A DNA stretch of 64,000 bases, taken from Piromyces finnis (lineage: Eukaryota > Neocallimastigomycota > Neocallimastigomycetes > Neocallimastigales > Neocallimastigaceae). Under the pieces are notes generated by a model. The model saw only the letters and a list, made by a program, of their open reading frames with translations, did no database searches and was not told the origin of the DNA. Both the position numbers and the translations under genes were made by a program. Location: the NCBI GenBank assembly GCA_002104945.1, contig MCFH01000023.1, positions 372,001 to 436,000 on the forward strand. Direction: 5' to 3'. Below, in pieces: positions 12,101-21,800 of this stretch. Numbering within the stretch: position 1 is the first letter of the stretch; each line of letters begins with the position of its first letter.

Positions 12101-13657
12101 AAACTCTTTGGAAAGTTCATCTGTAGAAACATTAGGATCGCTGGATTTTGCTGAAAGTATTTGGAATTTATTATGACTGAGAATAGATTCCTTTTCCTCA
12201 ATACATTTTAATCTATTCCATTTCAGAATTTTCTTAGGAACATTAAAGTCATTAGAAAAATCTTCCATAGGAATAATTTTACCATTAATAAGAAGTGGCT
12301 TATGGTCTGATACAGGATAAAAATTATTTATAAATGATCCTGAGTGAATAAGATCTTTCATCTTCGAATTGATAAGAGCATGGTCAATGTCGGAAGATTG
12401 ATCACCTCGAGTCCAAGAGATAGTAGACCCTCTAAGCGGAAGAATTTCCCAATCTCCTAATCCATTAGTTGATAACCAGTTGGATAATTTTACTTTAGAC
12501 ATATTAAAATCACCAACAAGAATCGATGGATGGGATGAATGAGTTTGTAACCACAAGCGAACTTCTAACTTTGCATGATCAACATAGATGTTGTGATGAC
12601 TATGAGGCATATAAACATTACCAATCGAGCATTTGAATCTATTCCAGAGACTAAAAGTATAAATAGAAATAATATACTTTCCAGAGAAGTTTTCAAGTGA
12701 GGCTTGACATGAATTGTGAAAACCTAAATATAAACCTCTCATTCCCGGAACTGATTCGTCAGCTTTCTTGAAAAAGTGTCTATAGTTTCGCAAAGTAACA
12801 CGACAAGGATAATCTGTATTCGATCCAGAACCATTACCAGTTTCTTGGAAACATAAAAATAATGGTTTGAAAATAGCTGTGAAATAGCTAATACTATCTC
12901 TCTTTTCGTGATTCCACCCATTGGTGTTCCAACTAAGACAAAAAGAAAAGTTATCAGGCTTGTTGGATGAGGAAGAATCGTTGCTATTATTATTATTATT
13001 AAAGTCATCGTTATTAATGGATGATGCATCAGAGGAATAAGTAGAACTATTACTAGATGGCTGTGAAACTGAAGAACTATCAACTATTGAACTGTTATCA
13101 GAGTTGATAGAGCTATTAGAATTAATTGTTGAATGTTGAGATTGAAATTGTGTTTGCTGTAGATCTGGAATATTTTCATGATTGGAAACTTGTTGAAGAT
13201 CTTGTTGAAGATCTAGTTGAAGATCGGATTGTTGATGAGATTGTTGAACTGATTGTTGAAATGATTGTTGAATAGAATGTTGATGTTTATTAGAAACTAA
13301 AATTTTACGTTTGAGAGTGGAAAAAGTGTATTTGTGATTCCTTCTACTACGAGCTGAAAAGGAAATTGAGGTAACTGAAAGTTTCTTCTTTAACATGTGT
13401 AAGATTTTAATACAATCTTTCGATGAACCATGAACCTTGACTAAGAAAAAGTGATCATTGAAAGTCTGAAAATATTTAACACTAATAACTGAATTAAATT
13501 TATCTTCTAGAATAACCTCGAGTTTTTCCCATAGCATATTTACTGACCATGATCGAATACCACGGATAAAGAAGGAGCGAATATCATCTAAGGGGATACC
13601 ATAAGACCGGGTACCACGTCTGATATAATTCTTATCTTTAATATAAAGGACTGACAT
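9134..13657 (-). CDS. LINE polyprotein: N-terminal domain, EEP endonuclease, reverse transcriptase, C-terminal Cys/His motif (copy 1)
   Basis: The frame is a single intact 1507 residues that would nick the target and reverse-transcribe the element. Residues 1-120 are basic and not recognised; they may replace a separate ORF1. Residues 125-235 are Gln- then Ser/Asn-rich. An APE-like endonuclease spans about 236-460, with the LSWNTNGWN motif, E272 in QETG, GDFN at 382-385, SSDIDHA at 421-427 and SDH at 450-452. Reverse transcriptase spans about 700-1060, with DNYRGISLIN, LDLRKAYDSVP, GVRQGCPLSPILFN and the catalytic FADD at 967-970. A Cys/His cluster follows at 1273-1294 (CPCCKCG...H..LLDC). 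A Ser/Asn-repeat tract covers about 1318-1400, followed by a conserved 100-residue C-terminus. There is no RNase H domain. No stops or frameshifts are seen, so this copy may be active. Confidence 0.93.
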   Translation of the reverse strand: MSVLYIKDKNYIRRGTRSYGIPLDDIRSFFIRGIRSWSVNMLWEKLEVILEDKFNSVISVKYFQTFNDHFFLVKVHGSSKDCIKILHMLKKKLSVTSISFSARSRRNHKYTFSTLKRKILVSNKHQHSIQQSFQQSVQQSHQQSDLQLDLQQDLQQVSNHENIPDLQQTQFQSQHSTINSNSSINSDNSSIVDSSSVSQPSSNSSTYSSDASSINNDDFNNNNNSNDSSSSNKPDNFSFCLSWNTNGWNHEKRDSISYFTAIFKPLFLCFQETGNGSGSNTDYPCRVTLRNYRHFFKKADESVPGMRGLYLGFHNSCQASLENFSGKYIISIYTFSLWNRFKCSIGNVYMPHSHHNIYVDHAKLEVRLWLQTHSSHPSILVGDFNMSKVKLSNWLSTNGLGDWEILPLRGSTISWTRGDQSSDIDHALINSKMKDLIHSGSFINNFYPVSDHKPLLINGKIIPMEDFSNDFNVPKKILKWNRLKCIEEKESILSHNKFQILSAKSSDPNVSTDELSKEFTSTAFSIADELSITSANNVIKSSFHISQQIFNLQKIKMKLYKRFKKERIYDIDEFIKRIKIYRKLIDYIHKRCNEFRKQEYLHWIKTGCEYMKSHNPKKAWKWIKKTAKIGKDSFFIAQPIKNKNGELVVATEEQLDVWHDHFENLASDPNGVSLDLEHWYEEPTNKRFSLPMLDEWDINQDISIDEVKSAILTTPNYKASGPDGIPIEFYKALVPSSNDSNNATDNNSSGNTTSDNDAHGLNFILKLFNRIWDGDFPNSWNESSIVSIPKKGDLTDCDNYRGISLINNGIKLISKIVTTRISEYGLKNNFIRPEQFGFRKKEESISLFISIQEICRRRQLDNTETYLAFLDLRKAYDSVPIGNILHKLDCLGIRGKSLQFIKNLYLTSKANVKLDGQFSKSFDVKKGVRQGCPLSPILFNLFINDIFRECEDLGVSLGDTRCCGGLFADDIVICAPTRGCLKKMLRRVNEWALYNEMEFGIQKCSTMVIRPESIENQNKRDPTFYLAGQPIPTTDCYTYLGVPFDKNLSLKPVIKALNNKVLKGLFSVSKFLRNPNIPIPFKKLVLNSQVISRVSYFAPLLGSNKARSRIAQKHVNKGIRWVAGVHKAVSFISLYSISKDLNIPPLSAKCALAQVRCFNKWKNSNCIISHLVNYIPKFRKYTWCKSSRTLDKKLKKHGDVKAVKNFYWKDLKGNSIKAQYYDDNKFIETKDFIKLCYEYPEFAYGFYWLLKARSGYKLDARVAKAAKFVDPVCPNYCPCCKCGVQSIKHWLLDCPTFRDIRIKHYDSIVQLLNFFSQRNSNSPINNNEIDNISRDSNNINSNSNNSSNNNSNSNNSNSNNSNNNNNRNNNISNDSNSEDNNSNLDSNLVNDSNSSNNPVNINVYDYSSVYSKIFKFLLGGRSFNNINYNSREWKELCKRQIQSDTNEGTPFLTVTAELLTKIMPFAIGQQWTMFKRFEATSKSVNAEETVRQARRASATNGDHNFVP

Positions 13658-14269
13658 GATAATAAATTCTAATTAAAAAATATTGAATATAAAATAAATA
13701 CTAATAAAAATTACAAATATAACGTATATGGAAAAAAATCTGTCTCTCTCTCTCTTCTTAAAAGTACTGGATAGAACAAAAATTGTTACGATGCTTTGTT
13801 TAAAGTTTCTTTTTTTGAATTCTAGTTGTAAATTTTCTTTAAAAATTCTAGTTTTGGTTTGTTGTTAGTAAATTCGATTCGCTTTTTGACACTAAAATTG
13901 TTTGACTTTACTTTTCATTAAATATTTAAATTGGTAAAAAATTTGAATCAAGAATGTCGACACCAGAAAGCTTGTGAATAGTATTTTTACATGATGTAGA
14001 GTGAATCAGTCTCTTACAAGAAACAATACAACAATAGCTACATGAATATAAAAATACAATGCAAATGCTAAAGTTGACTACATTGGATTCTTACAAGAGA
14101 AGAGTAGTACTACATGAATACATGAATAAAAGAAAAAATACAGCAACAAAATGTATTACTCTTCTAATTAAATACTATACAAACTTACCTGAATATCAAA
14201 CATTCAACTTATTCATCAAATACTCAATTCGATGAATAAAATGTTTTTTAATCGCTCAGTACCATGAGC

Positions 14270-14541
14270 TTAGTCCTAATAATTTTCCCTTAAAGACTAA
14301 CCAAGCATCCATTGCGCAATGCTTGGATTTAATTCTTTCTACTCTCTCAGTACCATGAGCATGAGTAGACCCCCTTGATAAACTCCATTATTAAATAAAT
14401 GAAGGCACGTTCCTAAGAGGGCACCAAGCATCCATTGCGCAATACTTGGATTTAATTCTTTCTACTCTCTCAGTACCATGAGCATGAGTAGACCCCCTTG
14501 AGAAACTACATTTATTAAATAAATGAAGGCACGTTCCCAAG
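14270..14541 (-). repeat. LINE copy 1 5' tandem monomers (about 123 bp, two units)
   Basis: Two units of about 123 bp lie head to tail; shared landmarks at 14338 and 14461 are 123 bp apart. Each carries the blocks CTCATGGTACTGAGAGAGTA, a GCGCAATGGATGCTTGG block and ACGTGCCTTCATTTATTTAA, read on the minus strand. A third, shortened unit (CTCATGGTACTGAGCGA) follows toward the ORF. Tandem 5' monomers act as promoters in some LINEs, such as mouse L1; a similar role here is inference. Between them and the ORF, 13658-14269 is a leader with no ORF. Confidence 0.85.
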
Positions 14542-15211
14542 AGGGAATTTTTTTTTTTTAAAAATATTATAGAATGTTTTTAATAATTATTGAAATTTAT
14601 TTCACTTTTATTATTGTTAAACTTTTAAAATTAATTATAAAAAAAATAATTTTATATTAATTTTTAATAAATAAAAAAACTAATAAAAATTTATATTATA
14701 AAAATTAAGAATAGAAAAAATACCAAAATTTATTTGAAATATTTTTTTTTTTTAACTGCAAATGATAATTTTATTTATTAATAAAATATTATTAATTTTT
14801 CTTTCTTTCTTTTTTTTTTTTTTGAAATTATAATAGATAATAAAATTATTTTATCTTTATATATTTTTTATGATAAACGAATTAACATTTAAAATATAAA
14901 GTAAAATAGAAAACTAACAAGTATTTGTAAAAACGTTCATTTTTAAAAATTTTTATGTACAAAATAAAAAAAATATATAAACGATAATAACATTTAGTAG
15001 GTTATATAAAATAAAGAAAGCACATAAAAAAAAAAAAATTTTTTTTTCTTATTTACTATTATTGAATTAAAAAATACTAAATTGTAATAAACATTTGTTT
15101 TAATTATTATTCATTAAAATCATTAAATCATTTTTATCTCCACAAATGATTTTTTTTTTTTTCCTTTAATTAGTTACTCTGTATATTTTCATAAAATTTC
15201 ATGTTTTCTTT
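14542..15211. other. AT-rich intergenic region
   Basis: This is the 5' flank of LINE copy 1 and lies downstream of the GNAT gene. I see only A/T runs here. No gene or LINE relic is visible, in contrast with the flanks of copy 2. Confidence 0.5.
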
Positions 15212-15832
15212 TTAGACTGATACAATTTTCTTTATTAGGAAATAACCATCATGATAAGGTTTATGCGGGAATTTTGATGAGAATTCAAAACCAAGATGTA
15301 AATAAAATGGTACAACATCCTCAAGGGCATAAAGAAGGATATCTTTATTTCTATTTTTAGCAATGTCAGAAATTCTTTCAATTAATAATCTACCAATTCC
15401 AATATTTCTAAATTCCTCTTTTACTGTTATAACCTCTAACCATAAATATTTTTTCATAAAAACATATTCACAAACACCTATGGTTTCATGGAGTTGATTG
15501 AAAAGTGACGGTATTTCTTTTACAAAAAGATCAACTGTCATTCCTTCATCCATACTCCAATCCAAGGATACCTCCATATCCTTATTTAAAAATTCTCTTT
15601 TAATAATATCATTTGCTTGATTAAAAAGCGATTTTAATTCAGGTATGGTTTCAATTTGTGTCTCATTTTGTATAGTAAAAAATTTAAAGATATTGCCTTC
15701 CCATTCTAAAGGATTTAAGAAATAATTGGTGATAGTAATAGATTGATTATCATCGTAAGACAAATTTTCGTTAAATTGCTCGGTAATATTTAAGGCATTT
15801 CCTAAATTTTGTTTATCGTTTGATAATCCCAT
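15212..15832 (-). CDS. GNAT-family N-acetyltransferase
   Basis: This is an intronless frame of 206 residues. The C-terminal half is a typical GNAT fold: a central strand (LWLEVITVKEEF) followed by the acetyl-CoA-binding motif A with the R-N-I-G-I-G signature at about 142-147 and helix LLIERISDIAKN. Motif B-like ALEDVVPFYLHLGFEF follows at about 169-184, then a KPYHDGYFLIKK end. Such proteins move an acetyl group from acetyl-CoA to an amine; the substrate cannot be read from sequence. The N-terminal 60 residues are not conserved in any way I recognise. The ATG is the first in frame. There is no signal peptide, so the protein is probably cytosolic or nuclear. Confidence 0.85.
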   Translation of the reverse strand: MGLSNDKQNLGNALNITEQFNENLSYDDNQSITITNYFLNPLEWEGNIFKFFTIQNETQIETIPELKSLFNQANDIIKREFLNKDMEVSLDWSMDEGMTVDLFVKEIPSLFNQLHETIGVCEYVFMKKYLWLEVITVKEEFRNIGIGRLLIERISDIAKNRNKDILLYALEDVVPFYLHLGFEFSSKFPHKPYHDGYFLIKKIVSV

Positions 15833-16075
15833 GATATATACTATATTAATTAATATTAACGATATAATAAATTATTAATAAATTAGATATATAATGATAT
15901 TTGAAATTAAAATATATTTTTTTTTAAAAGTAATAAATGAATAATTTTTAGTTAGTTCAATATAAAATAAAGTTTTATTTATATTATAATTTACTAAATC
16001 TTTCTAATATATTATAATAAAAATGATAATTTTTTTATATATAATCATATAATTAATCATTAACATTAATAATAG

Positions 16076-17121
16076 TTAATAGAATAAAATTAACATACAA
16101 TCACGATTTGCCCATATCCTTACTTCTCTTGATTTTTTAGTTTGTTTCATATATCTTTTTAAGTGATTTAATCTTGATTTAGCATCGAATTTAAAGCATT
16201 CACGTTGTAATGTTGTGGTAGAAGATGTGACTTTTGTTTTAAATTGAAGTTTTCTTTTGTTTAGTTTTAAATTATTTTCAATTGCTAATTTTGAATTTTC
16301 ATGAAAGTTGTAATAATTTAGTAGTGATTCAGTAAGAGCTGTATAACTATTATTTTGTTCATCTTTAAATTAAAGAAGGATAAACATTTTACTAATGGAT
16401 CCATTATTATTTTTATATTTACAAAATATTTCTATATTATTATTGAAAGATTCATTAATTATTAATATGATATATACTTATACTACTTCTTCTTCTTTGG
16501 TTAATAAACTTTTCTCTTTCTTCTCTATTTTTTTTTTGGTATCTACCCGCAATGTCTTTTTTCTTTTCTTCATTGGTTAAATTACAAAAAGTTAAACGAA
16601 ATCCATTTGAAGACTTATAAAATTGTGGTTTACGAGAAAATACCGAATATTCACCATTTTTAATTTCTGTAGGTGAAACTATTTCATTGATGTTATAAAG
16701 GTATCATTAAAACATACGAATAATGAAAATTCTAAATAAAATATTTTAATTATGATTTTTGAATTTTCTTACCTTCTATATTATCTTCTGACTTTGGAGG
16801 GGTAAAACGAGAATGACTAAAATAGTTTATAATATTTGACTTTGTTTTAATATCTCTTCCAAAATCTTTATAAAATTATTGAACAATATATATATTGTAA
16901 AAATATGAAATTTTAATATAATGTATATAATATAGGTGCTTTTTTTTTTTTTTAACATTTCAAATTCTTTATTTGATTTAAGAAGGGTTTATTTTATTAT
17001 TATTACCCTTATTTCTAAACTTTACGGGTGATGAAGACGTTAAACTAGAAGGTGAAATATAGGCTGAATTTTGACCTTGTATATTAATTGGAATGGGCTC
17101 AGATTTATGAATTGATTCCAT
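16076..17121 (-). CDS. Unrecognised basic protein, four exons
   Basis: The exons are 17121-17007, 16865-16773, 16678-16478 and 16362-16076. They splice in frame with GT-AG ends to about 231 residues. The product starts MESIHKSEPIPINIQG, has a Ser/Pro-rich N-terminus and becomes strongly basic, with runs such as KKNREEREKFINQRRRSS and RLNHLKRYMKQTKKSREVR. The middle contains a distinctive segment around EYSVFSRKPQFYKSSNGFRL. I do not recognise the family. The composition suggests a nuclear or nucleic-acid-binding protein, but this is inference. A GTATGT inside the last codons could be a donor to a further exon, so the exact C-terminus is uncertain. The gene lies head to tail with the GNAT gene, 243 bp upstream of its ATG. 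Confidence 0.6.
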
Positions 17122-17929
17122 TTTTACAAGAAATTAAGAATGATAATTTAAATGAAAAAAAAATTATAAAATAAAATAATTCTATTTTACACAACAATAA
17201 AATAAATGTGAATATATATATATTATTCAAAATAAATGGATATATGTGGAAATAAAATGGGTTTGGAATTTTATAATTTCAAACTATTTTACATAATAAT
17301 GTGGTTTTATTTAAATAAAAATATAATTATTATAACTATTTCCTTTCTTTTCTTTTTTTTTTAATTAATAGTATATATATATATTTATTGTATTTTGAAG
17401 TATTTTTTTTATATTATATATTTAATTATTATTTATTATCTTTGTAATTAAAATTTCTATGCTTAAGTATTAATAAAAGCTATTATAAATTACTTTTTAA
17501 AATATTCTTTTTTTTTTTTAAGAAATCGAAATTAAAAATTTAAATTCAAAAAGCATTATAAATGAATTCTTTTCTTTCCTTATTTATTTATTTTTTTTAA
17601 AGAAAAAAAAAAAAAACTATTTCTATATTTTAAAGTAACTTTTTATATAATTAAATATTAATTTATGATTTATATTTGAATATTTTATTTCATTATATTT
17701 CTCTTTTTTTTAAAATATTTTTTGTTAATTTTTTAAAATTTTAATTTTTGAGTTTTGGTTTAGTATAATTTATTTAATTATTTTCCATATATTAAAATAA
17801 ATTGTATTTAAATTGCAATATATTATATTAAAGCATGTGTATTATTTATTAATAATTAAAGTTATTAAATTCAAATAAATATCACATTTTTTATATATCA
17901 CAGATAATCTTAATTATAATAAAAAAGGA

Positions 17930-17931
17930 AA

Positions 17932-17994
<63 letters not shown>

Positions 17995-17996
17995 AT
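17930..17996. repeat. (AAAT)n microsatellite
   Basis: About 16 uninterrupted AAAT units in an intergenic region. Confidence 0.95.
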
Positions 17997-18336
17997 ATAT
18001 AGAAATAAATAATATTAAATAATAGGGTAATTGATAGAATGATAATATGATATTTAATAATATTAGTTAATATAGTATAAAATATTAGTGATACATATGA
18101 TCAATGATTAATGATCAACGATAATCAAATTATGCCATTTTTATATATGTGAATTATTTTTAATATTTTATCTTATACCATAATTATAAACAAAAAAATA
18201 AGAGAAAATAACTTTAAATGATGCATACTCACTTCTACTGCCCATTGTTAATGATATTAAAAAAAATATTTTTTTTAAATATAAAAAAGTTATATAAAAA
18301 GGTGGCTACATTAGATTGTTAATTCTTAATTATATA

Positions 18337-18409
18337 ACATTTGTCTATACATAATATGTAATATATATAATAAATTAATATATATTACATATTATGTATA
18401 GACAAATGT
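18337..18409. repeat. Perfect 32-bp inverted repeat with 9-bp loop
   Basis: The left arm at 18337-18368 is the exact reverse complement of the right arm at 18378-18409, with 9 bases between. The arms contain non-trivial sequence (ACATTTGTCTATACATAATA...), so this is not just AT-run symmetry. It could form a cruciform or be a small palindromic mobile element remnant; the function is unknown. Confidence 0.9.
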
Positions 18410-19092
18410 CAAGTGATTAGAATTACAGTCTTTTATTCATAGGTTCATTATATATAATAAAATATATTAATAATATATTAAAATATATTTAATATAACTT
18501 ATAAAATTAAAAATTTATAACTCTAATTTATAAAACTTTAATTATTATAAAAATTCATATATTAAATATACTATCAAAAAAAAAAAGTAGAATGGATATA
18601 ACATATATCATTTATTTAAATATAATAAAAATAAAAGATGAATTATACCATTTATTTATTTACCTTTCTCTAAAGTACATTAACTACTTGTATATTCTTT
18701 TATGAAAATGATTTATTATATTATGTTATCTTATTATAATTATGAAATTGATGTTGTAAGTATAAAGTTATTTAATATAATTATTAACATTCTATCTTGT
18801 ATTACAACTAGGAATAATATATATATAAATAAATTTATGAAATGTATTTTTTTTTATTTTATATCTACATTACATTATTATATATACATTGTGAATGTGA
18901 ATATGCAATAATATATGAGGTATTCTTTATATTAAAACAATATGTTAAGTAAAAAAAATATTATCATATAGAAATAGTGATGTCTTTTTTTTAACATACA
19001 AATGCCAAGTTATCTGAAAATTTATTAATTTATTATATGTACTAGTTGGAAATTTCTAATAATTATAATGCCAAGTAATTATTTAATATAGG

Positions 19093-19248
19093 ATTTTTTT
19101 ACTACAATATTTTAATATAAAACTTAAAATTATTAATGAATGTAGCTTTATTTTTTTTACTACAATAATATAAAACTTAAAATTATTAATGAATGTAGCT
19201 TTATTTTTTTTACTACAATAATATAAAACTTAAAATTATTAATGAATG
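19093..19248. repeat. Tandem repeat, about 53-58 bp unit, three copies
   Basis: Three copies of a unit that includes TACTACAATA, AAACTTAAAATTATTAATGA and a GTAGCTTTAT link. The periods are 58 then 53 bp because of a 5-bp difference. It ends about 150 bp before the histidine-phosphatase-like gene at 19396, so it may lie in the promoter. Confidence 0.85.
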
Positions 19249-19395
19249 AAAGAAATTAAAAAAAAATATAAAAAGGAAACAATTTCTGTCATTTTAATAT
19301 TTAAAACATCAGTTTATAAAAAATATAATTAAAAGAACGAAATAATAAAAAAAAAATTAACATAATATAACAATAAAATAATATATCTATACAAA

Positions 19396-20112
19396 ATGAA
19401 ATTAGTTTTTAGCCTTGTTATCTTTATAATATCAACCATTAGTATTATTAATGCCAAATTAATAATGGTAATCCGACATGGTGAAAAAATTAATGATGAT
19501 TTAACATATCTTTCACCAAGAGGAGAAGCAAGAGCTTATTGTTTAATCAATGTTTTTGGTAATAATGGTACTTATGCTAAACCACAATTAATTTATGCTC
19601 AAAGTCCAACAGAAAAGAAACAATCTACTAGACCAAGAGATACTGTTGTTCCACTTGCTGATGCTCTCGGATTGAATGTTAATTTATTTTATGCTAGTGG
19701 TCAAATTAAAAAGTTAGTTCAAGATATTAATAAGTCTACAGAGGATGTAGTTCTTATTTCTTGGTCTAACGATAAAATCCCAGAAATTGCTGAAAAGTTT
19801 GGTATCTCTAATCCACCAGATTGGGATAATGATACTTTTGATGAAATTTGGATGATATATAATAGCGCTTCACCATCTTATTTTAACAATAATTCTATTA
19901 CAAAGAGATCCACTTACTATGGTAATGAAGGATATACAATGGAAATTGTCAAACAAAACGTAGATGATTGTATTGCTGAAAATATTTCAAAATTCAAAAC
20001 ATCTAATTCAATCAATAACGGAAATAGTAGTTCTGATGCTTTCCATATTAAAAATAGTTTATATATGATGGCTTTAACTATATTATTTTCCTTTTTTGTA
20101 ATCTATTATTAG
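19396..20112 (+). CDS. Secreted, membrane-anchored histidine-phosphatase-like protein A
   Basis: This is an intronless frame of 238 residues. It has a signal peptide (residues 1-20, MKLVFSLVIFIISTISIINA) and a C-terminal hydrophobic segment (about 219-238) that suggests a tail anchor or GPI signal. Between them is a phosphoglycerate-mutase/histidine-phosphatase-like fold: the RHGEK motif at about 27-31, SPRGEARA, and STRPRDTVVPLADALGL. Family members use the His of RHG as phosphate acceptor plus a later second His. Here the expected W-x-H stretch reads ISWSNDKIPEIA, with Asn/Asp where I would expect His, so activity may be lost or altered. A close paralogue lies at 23444 and a broken fragment at 20590, showing local duplication. 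Confidence 0.8.
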   Translation: MKLVFSLVIFIISTISIINAKLIMVIRHGEKINDDLTYLSPRGEARAYCLINVFGNNGTYAKPQLIYAQSPTEKKQSTRPRDTVVPLADALGLNVNLFYASGQIKKLVQDINKSTEDVVLISWSNDKIPEIAEKFGISNPPDWDNDTFDEIWMIYNSASPSYFNNNSITKRSTYYGNEGYTMEIVKQNVDDCIAENISKFKTSNSINNGNSSSDAFHIKNSLYMMALTILFSFFVIYY

Positions 20113-20589
20113 AAATTTTAATATTTATTAAAATGATTCTTTAAAATAAATGCGATATAAAATATATCTATATATACGCAATATATATAAATATTAATAA
20201 TTGTAATTTTTCTTAATATGTAAATTTATGATATGCAAATACTATTTAACATTACTCCTTTCCAATAATGGTACAAATTTTTATTATTGTACTTTTTATA
20301 ATAAGGACATTGTAAAACGAATAAATACAAAATAAACTAATATAATATAAAGAGTTTAATAATAAATCATTTTTTATTATTATTATATCAATTAGTGTTA
20401 TTATTGTTTATATTAAGACAAATTATCTTTTATTAAAATTTTATAAAATTCATTTTTAACTTATTAACTTATTACAATAACTCTATTAAAAAAATAAATA
20501 TATATAAAAAATACGAATGTAAAATAGAATTAATATTTTTGAATTGAATGTATGTACTTTTTAAAAGAGAATATAATATTTAATTTATG

Positions 20590-20745
20590 TTGAAAGTCCA
20601 ACAGAAAAGAAACAATCTAGCAGACAAAAAAGAGAAATTATTATTCCACTTACAGATAGAATGTTAATTTTTCATATATTAATGGTCAAATTAAAAAGTT
20701 AGTTAAAGATATTAATGAACCTACTGAGGTTCTTTTTTCTTGATT
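20590..20745 (+). pseudogene. Relic fragment of a histidine-phosphatase-like gene
   Basis: About 150 bp match the middle of the 19396 gene closely at DNA level: AAAGTCCAACAGAAAAGAAA, then a damaged STRPRDT region, then GGTCAAATTAAAAAGTTAGT and GATATTAATGAACCTAC. Internal deletions and a stop break it. It lies between the two intact paralogues, so it is a decayed third copy. Confidence 0.85.
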
Positions 20746-21800
20746 TAAGGAATTTACGTTAATGAAAACATTCAATATTTATTAAATTATATCATCAAAT
20801 AATCCTTTAAATAATATTCAATGATTCAATTCAATAAAATTTTAGGTCTTTTAAGGACTATTTCTAGTTTAATGACTTATTTTTTTCATTTATATATTAT
20901 TAAAGAAAAGTCATATAAGCTTTAAATTTTTAAATTTGAAAATTGATATTTATTCTTTGTAATTATTATTAGTTATCTCTATTATTAATATTATGAATGA
21001 AAAAATGTTATATTTTGACTCATTCTCATTAATATACACATATATATCATATTAAAAAAAAATATATAAATTAATAACTATAAATGCTATACTAAAATAA
21101 ATGTCATTATTTCTTTTTTTTTTCTTTTTTTTTTTTTTTTTTTTATTAGTAATCATCATTATAAATGAGATATTATTATAAAAATTATGTAATATGATGA
21201 TATAGATATTATTTCTTATTAATAAAAATCTATTATTTGTCTAAATAAGAAATAGAAATAGTTTTGTGCAACTTTTTTTTTTTTTTTTTTTTTTTTTACA
21301 TTTGTACTACTTATATTAATTATAAATTAAAAAAAGAAAAAAAGTTTCAACAATTTTAGATTTTTGGTTTTTATTATCAATATAAATATTTTTATTTAGT
21401 AACAATTATAAACTATTATTTATATTAAAAATAATATCATGATAGTATTTAATAGTTATGGATAATATTTAAAATTTATATAGTAATTATGGATTTTATA
21501 GTTTTTGATAATTATATATAATATATAATTATAAAGTTTATGCTTATATTTTTTAAAAACTATAAAAATAATTTTAATGTTAAATACCTTTTTTTTTTAT
21601 TTTAAAAAAAAAAAAAACCGGAAAATATTGTAAAAGAAAATTTATTGAAATAATAATATTCTTCTTAATTTCTTTTTTTTTTTAGTCGAAGAAAAAAAAT
21701 TAAAAAATATAAAAAGGAAAAATATTAAACTAATTCGAAAAGACTATAAATACAAAATCTTTTATATTTTTTGGTAGAAAAAAAATTAATAATATATAAA
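20746..21800. other. AT-rich intergenic region
   Basis: It contains long T runs (near 21120-21144 and 21271-21297) and short AT repeats. I see no gene. Confidence 0.5.

Larger units (their letters stand above)
8851..14541 (-). mobile_element. Full-length non-LTR retrotransposon (LINE), copy 1
   Basis: The element runs on the minus strand from a 5' region near 14541 to a 3' end at about 8893, followed by a poly(A) tail (the T run at 8851-8892 on the plus strand). It is about 5.65 kb plus tail. It contains two 123-bp 5' repeat units, a leader, one 1507-codon frame and a 240-bp 3' UTR that ends in GATGCCGTT before the A run. The sequence is nearly identical to the plus-strand copy at 48630-54301, including both UTRs. 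I could not define a target-site duplication because both flanks are homopolymeric. Confidence 0.92.
17122..19395. other. 2.3-kb gene-poor region with simple and inverted repeats
   Basis: I see no gene here. The stretch holds an AAAT tetranucleotide tract, a perfect 32-bp inverted repeat and a three-unit tandem repeat, all listed separately. The 69-residue frame at 18702 is Tyr/Ile-rich AT-driven sequence without homology. Confidence 0.5.

Noticed and set aside
12739-13083. 114-codon second frame within the LINE ORF, possibly a frameshift product
   Set aside because: It overlaps the Ser/Asn linker and endonuclease in another frame and changes by indel between copies; the main frame is fully intact.
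14541-14560. Target-site duplication for LINE copy 1
   Set aside because: Both flanks are T/A runs, so no duplication can be told from homopolymer.
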